From a virus, in IMG/VR virus record IMGVR_UViG_3300022841_000042, positions 1 through 32,242 of that record: a stretch of DNA of 32,242 bases. One strand, given 5' to 3'. Positions 24,365 to 32,242 of this stretch are shown here, one piece after another (position 1 is the first letter of the stretch; every line of letters starts with the position of its first letter). The position numbers and the translations under genes are program-made. The notes below the pieces were generated by a model. That model did no database searches. It saw nothing but the letters and a program-made list of their open reading frames with translations, and was not told the DNA's origin.

Positions 24365-26567
24365 AATTAATCTCTCCTAATGTGTCATTTAACTCTGGAA
24401 GTTTAAGAGCGATATCCACATAAGAGGAAATTGCGCTAATTGCCAGCAAACCGATGTTGCCAGTGTGTATGGATCTATTATAGAAGTCTTGTGGCGCTTC
24501 GCCCATAACTGCAAATGGGCTTAGAAAACTAGTAGTCTCTAACAGCTTGTTACCTGCTTCAAGCAGTTCTGTTTGTTTATCTGTTACTAGTTTAAAGTCT
24601 GTAACACTCTGTGCTAAGTCATTAAACTTGTCTTGCATAACTGCATTTTGCAGTCCAGTAGAAAAGCTCAGCAATTCACTTGCATAAGGAGCTCCTTTAA
24701 TACCAAACTGGGTTACTTGATACCCGCCATAAACAAACGCAGCAATAGCAATAAGAATTGCTAAATCTTGCCCAAGAACTTTTACGAAAAATTTAAATAT
24801 TACTGGTAGTAGGTACATCCCTACAATTTGTGAAATTAAAACAATTGCCACAATAGTTTGGAGTGCAGTTAACCCTAATATAGTGTAGCCTGCAGGAATG
24901 CCATTAACAATCATCACAATACTAATGACGGTCAATACTAATTTAAATAAGCCAGATTGATACCACTTTACTTTAGTAATCTGTAATGATGTAAATACAA
25001 AGTGCAACGATCTTGCGTACAGCTGCTCTCTATCTTTAGAAGAGTAATCATCTGTAATTGAATGATCTAATGGAATCAACAACAACTGAGCAGTATCTTC
25101 TCCAATTACGTTGTAACCCCCATAAACGTAATATGTCATTCTTAGACTGTCTACGCCTATTTCGTCGTACAAGCTTTCTGTAATCTGTTGCCGGTAAAAA
25201 TGGTACTTAATTACATTAACGCTTTCAATTGTTTCTCCAGACTCATCATCAACATATTCATAAGGTATTTCTCTTGTAGTAATACCACTAGTGTAAGTAC
25301 CTACTTTACCAATATTGCCTGCTACTCTGCGCTTAATTACGCCTGCATTGCCTAACACCATTTTAAAACGGCCGTCTTGAATAACGGTGGTATTGGCTGG
25401 AGTAGAGCTACTAAAAAACCTAGACACAGAAATAGCTAAAGCAGCACTCCCGTTGTAAAACTGATTGTCAAAATAATCAAACAAATAGCGACACTCAATT
25501 TCATTAGAGCTAACTGCAGGTACAGCCATCATCATGAAAGCTTGCTCAATGTCACTTGCGCTAGGGTTTTCTGCAATGCCATCAGCTAAAGCGTCGTAAT
25601 CTAAGCCCAGTCTTTTAATCAGCTTGGCAGATGACTTGTAAGCCTCACTGTTTTTGTCGGTATGCAGCTTGGCTTTGTTTTGCCTAAAGTGCGTCAAAGG
25701 AAAATATGTTCCAGACGCTGTAACAGGCGACTCATAAAAGCTGTCTAACGCTGAGTAAGTTCCGCTGCCTGCTAAGTACATCCAGTAAACACGGACTCCG
25801 TTGGCTGTGTAGGCTGCTTGATAGTAATCAGCTTCCTCATCAACACCCCCAATAGGAATGCTAAAGCTGGCCTCATGTGCAACTTTTTCAAATGTATTTA
25901 AGGCCGTTTCCCAGACATAGCTGACCCGCACATATGGCTCAACAGCTGTAGCTTCTACCACTACAGGCGAGTGCTTTAAAGCAGCACCCAACAGTGCAAC
26001 AGTAGCGGCGTCTTGAATAGGTCTTTGCGGCGTGTAACCTGCATTAGGTGGCAAACCCCACTGCGAATAGCGAGGAGAATCCAAGTTATCTGCTTCTGTA
26101 GCAGGAACCACAATCACCATATCTTTAAGGTAGACAGGCGTTCCAAGCTGTGTCGTCAGCAACCCAAGCTGGTTTGTGCTGCTGCTGTACCCATGGTCTT
26201 CTACCAAGGTGGTCCAAGCCATGTGCAACACGTTTGGTGCGCTTAGCTCAGAGTAAGCCATGTCTACTGTGGTGCTTGCCAGGAAGTTCAGCTGGGTTTG
26301 CACTGCACGACGCATGTCACCTTTATCTGTTTTTTGGCCAGAGGGCAAACCGTATACGTAGCCGGTTTTACCGTACTGAAACATTCTTTCAGCTTTGGCA
26401 CCAATACTAGAAACCAGCTCTTCCATAACGTAGTCTGCTGGATCACCATTTTCAAAGATGGCTGTCACTAGGCCTGTCTTTACAGCATCAGGCAGCTGCG
26501 CATCTTCAATAAGCCGCATAGCGGACGCTGACACAGAGACTCTTCTCTTGCTACTAAACAATCCCAT
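24351..26567 (-). CDS. Large virion protein with C-terminal membrane segments (N4 gp52-like by size and place)
   Basis: The 738-residue protein (about 80 kDa) starts MGLFSSKRRVSVSAS. Residues ~20-530 are soluble, mixed alpha/beta and aromatic-rich. Residues ~540-640 hold three or four strongly hydrophobic segments (for example LFKLVLTVISIVMIVNG, IVAIVLISQIVGMYLLPVIF, LAILIAIAAFVYGGY), followed by a helical tail. Its size and place between the gp54-like and polymerase genes match the 78-kDa N4 structural protein gp52. Membrane segments suggest insertion into the host envelope during DNA and polymerase delivery; this is inference. ATG 26567 follows AAAGGGTG and lies only 19 bases after a terminator T tract. 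Confidence 0.72.
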   Translation of the reverse strand: MGLFSSKRRVSVSASAMRLIEDAQLPDAVKTGLVTAIFENGDPADYVMEELVSSIGAKAERMFQYGKTGYVYGLPSGQKTDKGDMRRAVQTQLNFLASTTVDMAYSELSAPNVLHMAWTTLVEDHGYSSSTNQLGLLTTQLGTPVYLKDMVIVVPATEADNLDSPRYSQWGLPPNAGYTPQRPIQDAATVALLGAALKHSPVVVEATAVEPYVRVSYVWETALNTFEKVAHEASFSIPIGGVDEEADYYQAAYTANGVRVYWMYLAGSGTYSALDSFYESPVTASGTYFPLTHFRQNKAKLHTDKNSEAYKSSAKLIKRLGLDYDALADGIAENPSASDIEQAFMMMAVPAVSSNEIECRYLFDYFDNQFYNGSAALAISVSRFFSSSTPANTTVIQDGRFKMVLGNAGVIKRRVAGNIGKVGTYTSGITTREIPYEYVDDESGETIESVNVIKYHFYRQQITESLYDEIGVDSLRMTYYVYGGYNVIGEDTAQLLLIPLDHSITDDYSSKDREQLYARSLHFVFTSLQITKVKWYQSGLFKLVLTVISIVMIVNGIPAGYTILGLTALQTIVAIVLISQIVGMYLLPVIFKFFVKVLGQDLAILIAIAAFVYGGYQVTQFGIKGAPYASELLSFSTGLQNAVMQDKFNDLAQSVTDFKLVTDKQTELLEAGNKLLETTSFLSPFAVMGEAPQDFYNRSIHTGNIGLLAISAISSYVDIALKLPELNDTLGEINYGNE

Positions 26568-26585
26568 GTTTGCACCCTTTCAATC

Positions 26586-26610
26586 AAAAAAAGGGGAGCC
26601 AAAGCTCCCC
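26586..26610 (-). terminator. Intrinsic terminator inside the late operon
   Basis: On the minus strand GGGGAGC (26610-26604) and GCTCCCC (26599-26593) form a perfect 7-bp stem with a 4-base loop, followed at once by seven T (26592-26586). This is a textbook intrinsic terminator located between the gp54-like gene and the 738-residue gene. Only 19 bases remain to the next ATG, leaving no room for a promoter downstream, so it must act as a partial attenuator or be antiterminated. Confidence 0.9.
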
Positions 26611-26631
26611 CCTGTTATGTGTCTTATTTAA

Positions 26632-27381
26632 TTACGCCTGCACACCAGACAACAACTTCGACACCATTCGACCTACCGTAGCGTCGTCTAATTGATTGGT
26701 GCTGTTAGCTTGAGTGCCTTCATCTGTAGTGCGTCTTACGCTCCAAGTTTTAACTAAGATGTCAGCTGCTTTTTGCTCTGCATCTCGGTTAAACCCAGAG
26801 GTCTGTGCGCCATACAAAGCTTTTTGCTTGCCCACAACCGAGTTGTCATCTACACCCAACTCTTGGGTTTGTGCTTTTTCTGTAGCTACTTTTTGAGCCA
26901 GCAAATTAGTCTCTTGCTGCACTTTAAGGTTCGTGCTTTGCAACACATCAAACTCAGCTTGTAGCTTGCACTTGGTAGCTGTCAATACTTCGTTTTCAAC
27001 TTCTGCATTTAGCGTCTGTTGAAGCGTCAAAGCTGTTTGCTGCGTAATTTGCAGTGCTTGTTTTTCTAGCAGTGAGCCTTGCTTCAAAAGGTTTGCGCCT
27101 TCTGTCACTGCATTCAATCGTTGCTGTAAAACCAAAGCAGTTTGAGCGACAAGCATGTCCGCTTCAAAACTGGTTTTTTCTTTGGCCAGCAGAAAATTCA
27201 AAGCTGTCTGCATCACCTGTGTCAATGAGCCTAGATAGACCGTAGCGTACTCTGGCCCTTTGATGCGGCCTTGCTTAAACTCGCTATCCAAATGCTCTTT
27301 ATTGGCACGCATCAAAACATCAAAAATGCCTGTGCCTTCCAATGTAGCTTCAGTGAGTTGTGCAACAGTAATAGTAGTCAT
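26632..27381 (-). CDS. N4 gp54-like virion protein
   Basis: The 249 residues match the N4 gp54-type family as I know it: GIFDVLMRANKEHL, GRIKGPEYATVYLGSL near the N-terminus, a long Gln/Leu-rich helical middle (about residues 60-170) and a conserved end block VGKQKALYGAQTSGFNRDAE with WSVRRTTDEGT. The N4 protein is a ~32-kDa structural component. The helical middle should form coiled coils. It is followed by the strong intrinsic terminator and preceded closely by the gp55-like gene. Confidence 0.82.
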   Translation of the reverse strand: MTTITVAQLTEATLEGTGIFDVLMRANKEHLDSEFKQGRIKGPEYATVYLGSLTQVMQTALNFLLAKEKTSFEADMLVAQTALVLQQRLNAVTEGANLLKQGSLLEKQALQITQQTALTLQQTLNAEVENEVLTATKCKLQAEFDVLQSTNLKVQQETNLLAQKVATEKAQTQELGVDDNSVVGKQKALYGAQTSGFNRDAEQKAADILVKTWSVRRTTDEGTQANSTNQLDDATVGRMVSKLLSGVQA

Positions 27382-27407
27382 AGATCTATCCAGGCTGGTT
27401 CAGTTAC

Positions 27408-27983
27408 TTAATCAATGGCTTTAGCCATGGCTTGACGACGAGCCATCTCATCAAGTTCAACTTGCGTCAATGGTTCCATGACTTCAACGGCAAACTCTTT
27501 GATCAGCTTGCCTTTGCGAGTGGTGTTGCCGCGTGAGTCTTTGACTGCAGTAAACACTTGGCATTGCCGCTCTTTGATGTGCTGATAAATGATGCGAGGC
27601 ACATGCCAGCCTTCATCAGCAGCAAAAGGAATGTACTTTTTGTACGAGCCAACAACAGCGTTACCTACAGTAAAGATTTCGCCATCCCATTCTTTCTTGG
27701 CAGGATTCATGCACTGCACACGAATACGAACCAGCTCAGAAGCTTCACGCTTCTTGCGCACGCGAATCTGACCCTCTGTTTCAACAGCAGGCTTTACAGA
27801 TTTAGAAGTAGTTACTTTTTCTGGCTCATCAGGCTCATCTTCAACGCTTTGCGAATTAACTTTGTTGCGCAACTTGTCCAACCCAATAGAGGGGTGGTAG
27901 CTAATACCAAGCATGTCAGCTCGTGCTTTAAGTGCGGCCAACTCGTCTTGGACCAGGACTTCTTCGTTATCAAATTCAGACAT
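27408..27983 (-). CDS. N4 gp55-like protein
   Basis: I use ATG 27983 (MSEFDNEEVLVQ), preceded by AAGGAA; the longer frame starting at 28046 would read through the hairpin/T-tract spacer and has no ribosome-binding site. The 191-residue product has an acidic N-terminal third with a Lys/Arg patch, then a conserved-looking domain (about 90-185) with VRIRVQCMNPAKKEWDGEIF, VVGSYKKYIPF, EGWHVPRIIYQHIKE and QCQVFTAVKD, typical of the gene beside the N4 capsid gene. Its role in the particle is unknown. Confidence 0.8.
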   Translation of the reverse strand: MSEFDNEEVLVQDELAALKARADMLGISYHPSIGLDKLRNKVNSQSVEDEPDEPEKVTTSKSVKPAVETEGQIRVRKKREASELVRIRVQCMNPAKKEWDGEIFTVGNAVVGSYKKYIPFAADEGWHVPRIIYQHIKERQCQVFTAVKDSRGNTTRKGKLIKEFAVEVMEPLTQVELDEMARRQAMAKAID

Positions 27984-28001
27984 TGCGGGTTCCTTGGAAA
28001 T

Positions 28002-28038
28002 AAAAAAATAGGCAGGAAAGCGAGCCTTGTGAGCTCGC
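28002..28038 (-). terminator. Hairpin and T tract after the capsid gene
   Basis: GCGAGC (minus strand 28038-28033) pairs with GCTCGC (28025-28020) around 7 bases; seven T follow at 28008-28002, 11 bases after the stem. The gap weakens intrinsic termination, so this looks like a partial terminator or stabilising 3' hairpin that keeps capsid mRNA above downstream gene mRNA. Confidence 0.6.
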
Positions 28039-28056
28039 CCTCCCACCTAAGCTTGC

Positions 28057-29214
28057 TTACATGCGAGCAACAGTCTTGATCAAAGCAATACGCTCAGAAC
28101 GCAAGGTCATGAAGCCGTAGTACCACTTGATAGACATAAAGCCTGTCTCACCGTAAGGATCGTTACGGTCAGCAGTAGCTTCACCTGGTGCTTTGTGGTG
28201 GATCTTGAACTTCACGGTCTTACCATCAGTTTGGAAACCAATAGTCGTAAAGGACTCATCGCCAACTACCAGGATTGGGAACACATCGTAGTTACCGCCT
28301 GTCTCGTAGTTGATTGAGTCGGTAGTGGTAGCGCCAGCGCCAGCCCACTTAACCATCTCAGGAACCACTACCAAACGGAAGTTATCGACAGCACCAACTT
28401 CACCCGTGACAGTAGTACCGCCAGCAGCGTACTTCTCAACTGAGATGAATGCAGGATTACCGTGCAAGTCAACCATTGCTTTGAAAGTAGGCAACAGCTC
28501 AGAGCCCATGTAAGCCACGCGAGCAGCAGGCAGCACTTTGGTATCAACCATGCGTGAACCGTTGATCAGCTTGGTGTGCTTAGGCGTGCGGTTGTTGTCC
28601 AGATCAATAGACAGGCGCATCAAATCACCGTAACTTACCAAATCAGCAGAACCAACTTGACCGTTTACAGTTGCACTACCTGCATACTTAACCACACCAG
28701 CTGCGCTGATCAAGTCAATCTGCAATGCGTCTTCAGTGATCTCATTAGCGCCCATTACCATTTCGCGGTTGATGTGCATCATGAGGTCAGCGTCGGTGTC
28801 AAAGTCAATTGACTCTTGGGTATATTCATCAAAGAAGCCAAACTTCTCAAACGTACCTTCGATTTCTTTACGCTTAAAACCAACGCGGTTTACACGGCCA
28901 CCAGACTCTGACAACACAGGCAGCTTGCCAGTGATAGTGCCAATGTCTTTAGATGAGCCATACAGGTTGCCATCAACAAGAGTTGCGCCAGCAGCATCAA
29001 TACCTTGATCGTTGATGTTTTGGTCATCAAGCAAAGGCAAGTAGTGGTAACGCTTGATTTTTCGGCCCATGTTTTTAGGCATGGAAGTTACATCAGCTAG
29101 CTGGCTGAAGTACTGCTCTTTAGCGGCTTCAATAAGAGCGGTTTTTTGATAATACTGATCATTGAGTTGAGTACCAATATCAGATGGAGCACCATCACCA
29201 TATACACGAGACAT
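28057..29214 (-). CDS. Major capsid protein, N4 gp56 family
   Basis: The 385 residues belong to the N4-type HK97-fold capsid family: N-terminal arm with [39 protein letters not shown], the [15 protein letters not shown] strand, [20 protein letters not shown], and a C-terminal block with [16 protein letters not shown] and ERIALIKT. Length is close to N4 gp56 (~401). ATG 29214 follows AAGGAATAT. It lies between the acidic scaffold-like gene and the gp55-like gene, and a hairpin/T tract follows it. No evidence for an inserted Ig domain or proteolytic prohead site. Confidence 0.92.
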   Translation of the reverse strand: MSRVYGDGAPSDIGTQLNDQYYQKTALIEAAKEQYFSQLADVTSMPKNMGRKIKRYHYLPLLDDQNINDQGIDAAGATLVDGNLYGSSKDIGTITGKLPVLSESGGRVNRVGFKRKEIEGTFEKFGFFDEYTQESIDFDTDADLMMHINREMVMGANEITEDALQIDLISAAGVVKYAGSATVNGQVGSADLVSYGDLMRLSIDLDNNRTPKHTKLINGSRMVDTKVLPAARVAYMGSELLPTFKAMVDLHGNPAFISVEKYAAGGTTVTGEVGAVDNFRLVVVPEMVKWAGAGATTTDSINYETGGNYDVFPILVVGDESFTTIGFQTDGKTVKFKIHHKAPGEATADRNDPYGETGFMSIKWYYGFMTLRSERIALIKTVARM

Positions 29215-29234
29215 ATTAATATTCCTTGATTTAA

Positions 29235-30431
29235 TTAACGGAACCGGCTATCAGCAAGTTTGCTGAACTCTTCGTCTGACAAAGACAAGGGGTTAAATTC
29301 CTTGGCTTGTGCCGTCGGAGCAACCGGCTTAGTGGAGCTTGCAGCTCGCCTTTTCTCTTTTAGTAAATCGTCTTCAACTTTCTTCGGTCTAGCTGCTACA
29401 ACTACTGGCGCTTGGATTACTGGATTTTTAGGGGCAGCGCTGCCCACATGATTAAATCCACCACGCGCTTGAATTGCATCACCTACTTGCCGGTAAGCCT
29501 CAAGATCTGACAAACCATTTAAGCGACCAAACACGCGCTCACTGTCCACCTCTTTACTGATCAAGTCGTAAATGCCAGATTCCATATGGCCATTAATAAC
29601 TTTCAACAGTTGCGGTGTACGAGAGATAACTTGTTTGCTTGCACCGTCCCACTTCTGACTAACAACGTCAAGCATCCGGGCATACGTAGATGTGTCTTGA
29701 AGTTCATCAAGCACCGTATCCAGATCAATCTCTCGGTCATCAACAGCGTGAATTTTCGGTCTATATTCGCCTGCTTTTTCAGCGTCAAGATCCATTGGAT
29801 CAATGCCGCTATCCTTCACCAGCTTATTAATTGCGGCTGGATTCTTTTTATCCAGATCAATTAAATAGCTTAGCTTTTCTTCATTCATTAAACCATTGAT
29901 TTCCAATAGTTTCATGAGTTTAAGATTTGGCTTTAAAGCCGACATCTTTTTGTTGTAATTAGCCCCCATCTGCATAAGTGAAATAGCGTCTGCTGCAGAC
30001 TTAATTTCCACTTCATGACCATTAGCTTTAAATGGTGCAAAGACTTTTTTATATTCAGCTTCGTAGTCAATAACAACTGCGACTTCTACTTTATCTTTTA
30101 GCGCTTCATTTGAAGCTGGGTGATTTTCTGCTAACTTATCGGCTGCTTCTGTCGCCGTCGTACCGACGTCTTGGTCAGCAGCCTTATCTTCTATATCTTC
30201 GTTAACCGCATCTTTATCTTCATCCTCATCTTCTTTATCATCATCGTCTTCAGCTTCAACAACTACTTCTGGAGCTTTCTCTTCAATCGGAGTAGAAAGC
30301 GCCTCTTTAACGGAGCTTGCTGCACTAGGTGGACCGGCTGCCAACATTTCTGCATCAGACATGCTGAGATATGAAACTTGTTCATTCTCTGTGTTCTCAA
30401 CTTCAGGAGTATCTAGTACGGTATCAGACAT
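29235..30431 (-). CDS. Acidic scaffold-like / N4 gp57-like protein
   Basis: The 398-residue protein lies directly upstream of the capsid gene, the usual scaffold position. Residues ~50-105 are extremely acidic ([12 protein letters not shown]), followed by a helical middle (~130-320) and a basic region ([20 protein letters not shown]) before the short end [17 protein letters not shown]. An acidic disordered N-terminus with a basic C-terminal part that can bind capsid is typical of phage scaffolding proteins; the N4 equivalent by order is gp57. ATG 30431 overlaps the previous stop by one base (TAATG). Confidence 0.72.
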   Translation of the reverse strand: MSDTVLDTPEVENTENEQVSYLSMSDAEMLAAGPPSAASSVKEALSTPIEEKAPEVVVEAEDDDDKEDEDEDKDAVNEDIEDKAADQDVGTTATEAADKLAENHPASNEALKDKVEVAVVIDYEAEYKKVFAPFKANGHEVEIKSAADAISLMQMGANYNKKMSALKPNLKLMKLLEINGLMNEEKLSYLIDLDKKNPAAINKLVKDSGIDPMDLDAEKAGEYRPKIHAVDDREIDLDTVLDELQDTSTYARMLDVVSQKWDGASKQVISRTPQLLKVINGHMESGIYDLISKEVDSERVFGRLNGLSDLEAYRQVGDAIQARGGFNHVGSAAPKNPVIQAPVVVAARPKKVEDDLLKEKRRAASSTKPVAPTAQAKEFNPLSLSDEEFSKLADSRFR

Positions 30432-30772
30432 TATTGGAGTTCCTCAGCCAAGATTTCATCACGAGTTTCTTCATCTGCAGCAATAGCTTTATTAGCTTGG
30501 TTTGCTTTAAACAAAGTTGTTTGAAAAAACTGATGCAGTACGCCAATGGCGTCAATCTGCCCTAGTATTGACCGTTGAATATCAGGAGTTTGCATATTCT
30601 GGTCAGCTTTAAGGTGAACCAAACGAATAGCTTCTTTCTCAAAAAAACCTTCAAGAATTACTTTCTTGAAATCTTTGTTAAGCCTCAAACGCTCAAGCGA
30701 TTCACCTACTTCAACCAAGCTCTTAGCTTGTTTAATGTTTCGTTCAATCTCTTGGACAGTGTCATTACTCAT
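30431..30772 (-). CDS. Small helical protein between portal and scaffold (gp58 position)
   Basis: The 113 residues (MSNDTVQEIERNIKQAK...) are charged and helical with no recognised motif. It sits between the portal and scaffold-like genes, coupled to the latter by a TAATG overlap. Such proteins in N4-like phages are of unknown function; head assembly is a guess from position. Confidence 0.7.
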   Translation of the reverse strand: MSNDTVQEIERNIKQAKSLVEVGESLERLRLNKDFKKVILEGFFEKEAIRLVHLKADQNMQTPDIQRSILGQIDAIGVLHQFFQTTLFKANQANKAIAADEETRDEILAEELQ

Positions 30773-30803
30773 GTATCTACCAGTGCTTTACAAGTTAATA
30801 GAA

Positions 30804-30815
30804 TTGTTTAAACAA
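30804..30815. other. 12-base perfect palindrome in portal/113-aa spacer
   Basis: TTGTTTAAACAA lies in the 69-base AT-rich gap between the portal stop and ATG 30772. A palindrome of this size could be a protein-binding site or part of a late promoter for the head genes; chance occurrence in AT-rich DNA is possible. No confident -35/-10 pair is visible. Confidence 0.3.
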
Positions 30816-30841
30816 TATAGTTAAACAGACAGTACTATATC

Positions 30842-32242
30842 TTATCTTTTACGAAGGTATTCTTTAAGTAAGTCAGAATTGGTATCTTCTTGCTTAAATT
30901 GTCTATCCATTAATTTCATTTCAGTCTGACTACGAGACTGTTCGCCTTGTAATTCTTTAGCTCGTTCTTGATGTACACCAGACTCTTGTTCAACAAACTC
31001 TAAGTTCTTTAAGTCAGTGTCTGACTTCAGATAACTTTGCTTAGCTTGCTCAGTACCTGCTTTAACTACATCAAGTTGTGCTCCTGATTGGCGTTCTGCT
31101 GCTTGAGCTCGTTCATTCTCAATCTGCGCTTCAAGTAATTGGATCTCTAACTCAGCTTTCTTTTGCGCCATAGGGTCTGGTTGAGGTTGATATGACTCAA
31201 TCTTCTTAGCTAATGCAGGCATTTTGTGTAGTTTGGCAATATCACCAAGAATCATCTTGGAAACTTCTGGGTCCATGTTTGGTCCCATTGTTTGCAACAT
31301 AAAACCTAACTTATCTGCTTTGTTGTTGTCTTCTTCTGCAGTAGAGATAGACAATCGCAAATCAAACGCGCCTGTTAAGTCGTCTTTCCTAACAGTAACA
31401 AACTCTTCATTGGTAACACGCACAACTTCTTCATCAGAAAGAAACTCAGCATTCATACTGATCATCTTTCGCCCAATCTTTACGATTCCAGAGGACAAAC
31501 GACGAAGAATGCCTAGCTCTCGCTTGGATGAAGCATCTAATGCGCCTCGTACACCCACAGCTACATCACCTAAACCTTGGCCAGAGATACCTTGGCTAAA
31601 AGATTTCACTCCTGTTAGCGACTCAGCTTCCATGTTTTGCATACTCAACATGAATTGCGCAGATTGGGGGATTTCTGGGTAAGTGTGCATAAACACACCC
31701 TGGCGTGGGTCAACGTTAGCGTTGAACTCGTAATCCAAACCTTTGTCAAACTTCCTGCGGTTAGTGACATCCAGCATGTCTTTACGAACACCTGTCTGCC
31801 CATTGGCAGAACGTCCCATGATGTCGATCATTCCGCGAGTAACCGCACCAATGACTTTTTGGTTGTCCTCTAGCAGTGCGCCATCTGGCTCACCATAGTT
31901 GCTTTTACGCACTGGCAAATACTGCTCAATGACAAATGGGATCTGTTTGTCTGGAAACGGATTGTCTTCCATTCTTATTAGGGTATTCCCTACCCAGGCA
32001 GCAACAATCGGCTTAACGACACCAAAACCATCAATGTCCCAAAAACCCCAATACTCATAGACTACAAACTTTTTGCGGGGCTCATCACTAAAGTTAAAAG
32101 TCTTGTGATCACTTGATGAGGCATGGTCTGGCGTACCCAATATAGAGTTAACCCCTACGTTGATGCTATCTAAGTTCTTGTATTTTTTTCCGTCTGCTTT
32201 AAGTTCAGACAAAGAAGACTCAAAGCTATAAACCAAAAACTT
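30842..32242 (-). CDS. Portal protein, N4 gp59-like, C-terminal part (cut by window end)
   Basis: The frame is open through the right window edge; the visible 466 residues are the C-terminal part of what in N4 is a 763-residue portal through which DNA and polymerase pass. Seen here: the [12 protein letters not shown] clip/wing region, [40 protein letters not shown], and the helix [22 protein letters not shown], all in the pattern of the N4-like portal family. The last ~110 residues are a charged coiled coil rich in Glu, Gln and Lys (barrel-type tail). It heads the visible late operon. Confidence 0.82.
   Translation of the reverse strand, partial: KFLVYSFESSLSELKADGKKYKNLDSINVGVNSILGTPDHASSSDHKTFNFSDEPRKKFVVYEYWGFWDIDGFGVVKPIVAAWVGNTLIRMEDNPFPDKQIPFVIEQYLPVRKSNYGEPDGALLEDNQKVIGAVTRGMIDIMGRSANGQTGVRKDMLDVTNRRKFDKGLDYEFNANVDPRQGVFMHTYPEIPQSAQFMLSMQNMEAESLTGVKSFSQGISGQGLGDVAVGVRGALDASSKRELGILRRLSSGIVKIGRKMISMNAEFLSDEEVVRVTNEEFVTVRKDDLTGAFDLRLSISTAEEDNNKADKLGFMLQTMGPNMDPEVSKMILGDIAKLHKMPALAKKIESYQPQPDPMAQKKAELEIQLLEAQIENERAQAAERQSGAQLDVVKAGTEQAKQSYLKSDTDLKNLEFVEQESGVHQERAKELQGEQSRSQTEMKLMDRQFKQEDTNSDLLKEYLRKR

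Noticed and set aside
27984-28046. Longer N-terminus for the gp55-like protein
   Set aside because: It would translate the hairpin/T-tract spacer; ATG 27983 has a clear AAGGAA site.

Overview
This window is part of the genome of an N4-like podovirus (Schitoviridae-type tailed phage), almost certainly infecting a Gram-negative bacterium. The host cannot be read from the sequence. The identification rests on four things seen together: a single 3,523-residue gene carrying T7-like RNA polymerase motifs (the N4 virion RNA polymerase, gp50 class); an N4-type major capsid gene; gp54-, gp55- and gp57-like neighbours in N4 order ending at a portal gene; and a replication block that runs toward the polymerase gene from the opposite strand.

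Layout. Bases 1-840 hold the 5' part of a tail-fibre/host-specificity-like gene on the minus strand. A short divergent spacer (841-923) carries an N4-vRNAP-promoter-like hairpin. From 924 to 11424 everything reads rightward. First comes deoxynucleotide supply (thyX, then nrdB and nrdA overlapping by 11 bases, closed by a terminator). Then comes DNA replication/recombination: a small Cys-rich protein, a Cas4/RecB-like nuclease, an ATPase fused to an archaeo-eukaryotic-type primase, a DUF3310 protein, a Sak4-like RecA-fold ATPase, an SSB, a small hypothetical protein, a RuvC-like resolvase, an acidic small protein and a small membrane protein. From 32242 down to 11555 everything reads leftward: portal (cut by the window end), small protein, acidic scaffold-like protein, major capsid protein, gp55-like, gp54-like, an 80-kDa-class membrane-segment virion protein, a Q/N-rich protein, a long helical virion protein, and the giant virion RNA polymerase. 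The two transcription units converge at about 11.43-11.56 kb on a structured intergenic element.

How it works together (inference from N4 biology): the polymerase is packaged in the virion and injected with the DNA, where it transcribes early genes from single-stranded hairpin promoters. The rightward block makes nucleotides and replicates the genome. The SSB-class protein in N4 also activates late transcription by host RNA polymerase. The leftward block builds the particle and packages new polymerase. Hairpin/T-tract elements after the capsid gene and after the gp54-like gene probably set expression steps within the late operon.

Most notable: the RNA polymerase has Phe (residue 1639) where T7 RNAP (Y639) and N4 vRNAP (Y678 of mini-vRNAP) have the Tyr that rejects deoxynucleotides. 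It also carries a zinc-metallopeptidase motif (HELLH) downstream of the polymerase domain. The SSB and a nearby small acidic protein share the same C-terminal tip (TSLF plus one residue). The thyX spacer has a 6-bp/3-nt GGA-loop hairpin resembling N4 vRNAP promoters. No tRNA, insertion sequence, CRISPR array or integrase was seen, and there is no non-coding stretch over 300 bases.
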